Assembly (NCBI GenBank): GCA_030636765.1
Contig: DAOVWI010000109.1
Location: 1 to 7,254 of the forward strand
DNA: 7,254 nt
Direction: 5' to 3'
From: Gemmatimonadales bacterium
GTDB lineage: Bacteria; Gemmatimonadota; Gemmatimonadetes; Palauibacterales; Palauibacteraceae
In this document: positions 4,910-7,254 of the stretch, in pieces
Layout of the letters: the number at the start of each line of letters is the position of its first letter
How positions within the stretch are numbered: the first letter of the stretch is position 1
Translations under genes and position numbers: made by a program
The notes under the pieces: model-generated
The model's input: the letters and a program-made list of their open reading frames with translations, nothing else
Database searches by the model: none
What the model was told of the DNA's origin: nothing

Positions 4910-6334
4910 TTAGTTCGACCGCATGCTCTCGGGCACTTTGTCCTCAGGGATGAACAGCGGCTTATCCGTGGGCCAACGAGGCATCAACACCGGATGATAG
5001 CCGTCGGGATAATAGAGATCGGGGTCGATCTCCGCATCGCGAATGAACTGACCCTGTAGGTCTTCCCTCTGATACTTGGGAACGGGAACGACGAGGCCGC
5101 CGTATAGTGCGATCGAGGCCTCCGCGTTCGGCGCCCTCACGTTCGGATAGTCTGGTATCACTCCATCACGCACCCAGATCTGATCCTTGGTCACGTTCAC
5201 GACGACCATGTCCGGGGCGCCGAAGTGGAAGGGACCCTTCCAATGCACCCTGACTTCGGCAATCGTCTCCGCGTTCACGTAGGGGTCGAAGGGCATGTGC
5301 GTGGCCATGGCGATCCGGGGCTGTACCTGATTGAAGATGTAACCGGCGGCGTAGGCGGGCGTGTGGTGGGTGTCGACCGTGTAACGGCCCACGAACGGTG
5401 GCACGCCCTGGACGCCCGAGCTGATGGAGATTACCTCCGGCTGGGTCTCAGTGATCATGACATCCACGCCCTTGCAGTACTCGATATCCAGCGTGTTGGG
5501 ACGCGTGTCACCGGTGAAGCAGAAGCTGAGCCCGTTCCAATCCAGACGGTAGCCCGACGCTCCATCCTTGGCATGGGACGCGGGCCAGTGGATCACCTTG
5601 ACGCCGTTCTTCTCATAGGCCGTCCCCCCGGCGTCCCGGAAGTCGAACTCGTTGACCTCGATCTCCCAGCCCGTGGGAAATACGCTGAAAGCTTCCCGAT
5701 GCCAGTGCATCATCTGCTTCATGCCCTCGACCATGTAGGCCACACCGTCTTTCTCGGTGCGCCCGGAGGGGCCCGTGATGCGAAACGGCTCGTGCCAGCG
5801 ACCGGCCCAGGCGCCGAACGCGTACACCCATGGGAGGGAACCAAAATGGTCGACGTGGAGGTGGCTGAGGAAGATGTCGTTGAGCTGGTTGATCGCGACA
5901 CCGGCGCCCAGGTAGTTGGCCACCGCACCTTCGCCCATGTCGAAGATGAAGGTGTCTCCGTTCCCGAGCTCGATGTAGATGGACGTGTTCATCTGACCGG
6001 GGCGGAGCATGGGGGCCGAGCCCATGAAGGTGATGCGCATCTCGTCGGGCTGGACTTCCTCGGTGCCGGGGAGCCAGTTCGCGGCGCTCCTTAACCACGG
6101 CTGAGGAGAGATCCCCTCGAACATGAGGCCTTCCTTCCACCGGCCCACCGGCACCCCGCCGGTCATCACGCTTTCGATCACCTCGGGATCTGTCTCGTAT
6201 TCCGTCTCCTGTGACTCTTGAACAGGATCCACCGTCGGCACCGGCCCATCGCCAGCGCGTCCGAGTAGGCTGGACGCCACGAAACCCGTGAGCAGGAGAA
6301 GCGCCCCTGCACCAACCGTTACCAACCGTCGCAC
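4910..6334 (-). CDS. exported or anchored MBL-fold metallo-hydrolase
   Basis: This is a 474-residue metallo-beta-lactamase-fold hydrolase. The N-terminus (MRR then a hydrophobic stretch about 5-24) is a Sec signal or membrane anchor with no lipobox cysteine. An acidic linker (about 30-55) leads into the catalytic domain from about residue 98 (MRITFMGSAPMLRPGQ). Zinc ligands are visible: HLHVDH (His158, His160, Asp162, His163), probably His254 in SHAKDG, Asp276 in FTGDTRPN, and His346 in ATHMP. The FTGDTRP and late-histidine pattern resembles RNase Z-like and arylsulfatase-like hydrolases rather than true beta-lactamases. I dimly recall similar proteins labelled as MBL hydrolases of guanitoxin biosynthesis (GntH), but nothing else nearby supports that pathway. 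The substrate is unknown. The GTG start is supported by GGAGG six bases ahead. The C-terminal region (about 395-474, proline-rich, with several Tyr) is an extra extension. Confidence 0.86.
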   Translation of the reverse strand: MRRLVTVGAGALLLLTGFVASSLLGRAGDGPVPTVDPVQESQETEYETDPEVIESVMTGGVPVGRWKEGLMFEGISPQPWLRSAANWLPGTEEVQPDEMRITFMGSAPMLRPGQMNTSIYIELGNGDTFIFDMGEGAVANYLGAGVAINQLNDIFLSHLHVDHFGSLPWVYAFGAWAGRWHEPFRITGPSGRTEKDGVAYMVEGMKQMMHWHREAFSVFPTGWEIEVNEFDFRDAGGTAYEKNGVKVIHWPASHAKDGASGYRLDWNGLSFCFTGDTRPNTLDIEYCKGVDVMITETQPEVISISSGVQGVPPFVGRYTVDTHHTPAYAAGYIFNQVQPRIAMATHMPFDPYVNAETIAEVRVHWKGPFHFGAPDMVVVNVTKDQIWVRDGVIPDYPNVRAPNAEASIALYGGLVVPVPKYQREDLQGQFIRDAEIDPDLYYPDGYHPVLMPRWPTDKPLFIPEDKVPESMRSN

Positions 6335-6340
6335 GACTTA

Positions 6341-6345
6341 CCTCC
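6341..6345 (-). promoter_or_regulatory. strong ribosome binding site fixing the GTG start of the hydrolase
   Basis: The minus strand reads GGAGG followed by TAAGTC and then GTG at 6334, an ideal six-base spacing. No ATG in frame lies nearby upstream, so the non-ATG start is well supported. Confidence 0.8.
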
Positions 6346-6364
6346 CATAGCTAAGCCATAGCTA
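6345..6364. repeat. 9-base direct repeat in the hydrolase leader
   Basis: CCATAGCTA occurs twice (6345-6353 and 6356-6364) with an 11-base period, about one helical turn, directly upstream of the hydrolase ribosome site. Same-face direct repeats can be regulator-binding half-sites, but no regulator is identified and this could be a chance duplication. Confidence 0.45.
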
Positions 6365-6539
6365 GGCTCGAGCTCGACATCGTTAGGCAAAGAGGAATCG
6401 CCACGATACGGGAGGGTATGGGTCAGCCGCAAGGATTGCGGCCGCGACCGCTTGCTTGCCCTTCCTACGTGCACGAGAGCAGGATCGTGAGGCCGGTTCA
6501 CCAGCCCTTCGGGCCGCGAGATCAGGAGCGTGACATCGT
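6365..6539. promoter_or_regulatory. divergent intergenic region (hydrolase / methyltransferase)
   Basis: This region, the longest gene-free gap together with the repeat beside it, should contain promoters for both flanking genes. I see a small perfect hairpin (CCGCAA and TTGCGG around a 3-base loop, 6427-6441) without a U-run, and an AGGAG ribosome site at 6524-6528 for the rightward gene, 11 bases before its ATG. No clear -35/-10 pair stands out. Confidence 0.4.
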
Positions 6540-7226
6540 ATGAGGAGACCAAGCCTGCGAACCAGGCTACTGCGGACCTGGACGGTACCGATCTGGCTTC
6601 TGCTGGCTTCCGGACTCCAGCCGGGTACGCTCGAGGCCCAGAGCCGCGACCGAGCCGCCTGGCAGCGGGTGCCGGACGTCATCACCGCCCTTTCCATCGG
6701 CGAGGGAAGCCGGGTGGCGGATGTGGGCGCCGGCGGCGGCTACTTCACGGAGCGCCTGGCGAGAGACGTGGGGACAGGTGGACGCGTGTTCGCCGTGGAG
6801 ATCAGCGAGCCTGCGCTAGCCCGGCTGGCCCGGCTCGCCGAGAGTCAGGGTCTGGACAATGTCGAGGTCATCCGCGGCCAGATCGACGGTCCCGGCCTGC
6901 CGGATCGATCGCTAGACGCCGTGCTGGTGGTAAACGCCTACCACGAGATGACGGAACACGCTGCGATGCTAGCCGGGCTGTACCGGGCGCTCAGGCCTGG
7001 CGGGCGATTGGTGATCCTGGATCTCGCGCCCTCCGATGGCGGCGCCTCGCGCGACCGCCAGACCGCGAGCCATCGGCTTGCCATCACCCTGGCCGCACAG
7101 GAGATCCTGAAGGCCGGCTTCGCGGTCGTCAGCCGGGACCCTGAGTTTACGAGGGACGGCCGCGGCCGCCAGCAGTGGATGTTGGTCGCGCGCCGCCCAA
7201 CCCTACCCGTCAACCCCCGGGGCTAA
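6540..7226 (+). CDS. secreted class I SAM-dependent methyltransferase
   Basis: This 228-residue protein has a Rossmann-type methyltransferase domain behind an N-terminal export signal. Residues 1-33 carry five arginines, a hydrophobic core (about 14-25) and a likely cleavage site after LEA (residue 33). The SAM-binding motif I is VADVGAGGGYFT (59-70), followed by an acidic residue at the end of strand two (FAVEIS, Glu87), NAYHEM (132-137) and the post-motif LRPGGRLVILD (151-161). The overall pattern resembles UbiE/Methyltransf_11-type enzymes. The final strand (GRGRQQWMLVARRP) is present, so the domain is complete. The substrate is unknown. An in-frame TGA at 6531-6533 leaves ATG 6540 as the first possible start. 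The gene is divergent from the hydrolase gene, which also has an export signal. A cytoplasmic enzyme with an uncleaved hydrophobic N-terminus is an alternative reading. Confidence 0.86.
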   Translation: MRRPSLRTRLLRTWTVPIWLLLASGLQPGTLEAQSRDRAAWQRVPDVITALSIGEGSRVADVGAGGGYFTERLARDVGTGGRVFAVEISEPALARLARLAESQGLDNVEVIRGQIDGPGLPDRSLDAVLVVNAYHEMTEHAAMLAGLYRALRPGGRLVILDLAPSDGGASRDRQTASHRLAITLAAQEILKAGFAVVSRDPEFTRDGRGRQQWMLVARRPTLPVNPRG

Positions 7227-7254
7227 TCGTCGGCAGAGAGGCCGCAATCGATTC

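Noticed and set aside
5225..6094. 289-codon plus-strand frame opposite the hydrolase gene
   Set aside because: Antisense shadow of a gene with clear zinc motifs and a good ribosome site; no domain seen.
6427..6441. Hairpin CCGCAA/TTGCGG as a terminator
   Set aside because: No U-run on either strand and it lies between divergent genes, where a terminator is not expected.

Overview
The window is a GC-rich bacterial chromosome segment, densely packed with short intergenic gaps (the longest, about 205 bases, lies at 6335-6539; no stretch over 300 bases lacks a gene). GTG starts, clear Shine-Dalgarno sites and the mix of genes (bacilliredoxin, 7Fe ferredoxin, exported methyltransferase, deep-branch glutamate formimidoyltransferase) would fit a Gemmatimonadota- or Acidobacteriota-like organism. 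This is a guess from style and family distribution; no marker gene is present. I see no tRNA, rRNA, CRISPR array, transposase or phage gene.

Layout from left to right. (1) 1-728, minus: 5' part of a glutamate formimidoyltransferase gene (histidine/folate one-carbon metabolism), cut by the window edge. (2) 859-1803, plus: a membrane protein with an N-terminal TM2 domain and extra C-terminal helices, divergent from the first gene. (3) 1864-3326, minus: a cytochrome P450 gene whose stop overlaps the start of a small [3Fe-4S] ferredoxin gene in an ATGA junction, so they form one translationally coupled unit. (4) 3403-3429: a strong hairpin that works best as a minus-strand terminator, separating the P450 unit from the upstream 3465-4191 pair. 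(5) 3465-4191, minus: a 7Fe ferredoxin gene followed by a bacilliredoxin (BrxA/BrxB, CGC motif) gene. (6) 4325-4909, plus: a MarR-type regulator with an unusual six-cysteine C-terminal tail, divergent from the ferredoxin/bacilliredoxin pair. (7) 4910-6334, minus: an exported or membrane-anchored metallo-beta-lactamase-fold hydrolase whose stop codon directly abuts the MarR stop codon. (8) 6540-7226, plus: a class I SAM-dependent methyltransferase with a signal peptide.

Functionally, the middle (1864-4909) reads as a redox neighbourhood: two different iron-sulfur ferredoxins, a P450, a thiol-disulfide protein and a cysteine-rich regulator. The P450 plus small ferredoxin is a recognisable electron-transfer pair, although no ferredoxin reductase is in view. 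The most interesting hypothesis is that the cysteine-tailed MarR protein senses redox state or a metal and controls the divergent ferredoxin/bacilliredoxin operon; this is inference from gene arrangement. The outer genes look like ordinary housekeeping or accessory genes with no evident link to each other, apart from two enzymes side by side (hydrolase and methyltransferase) that both carry export signals.
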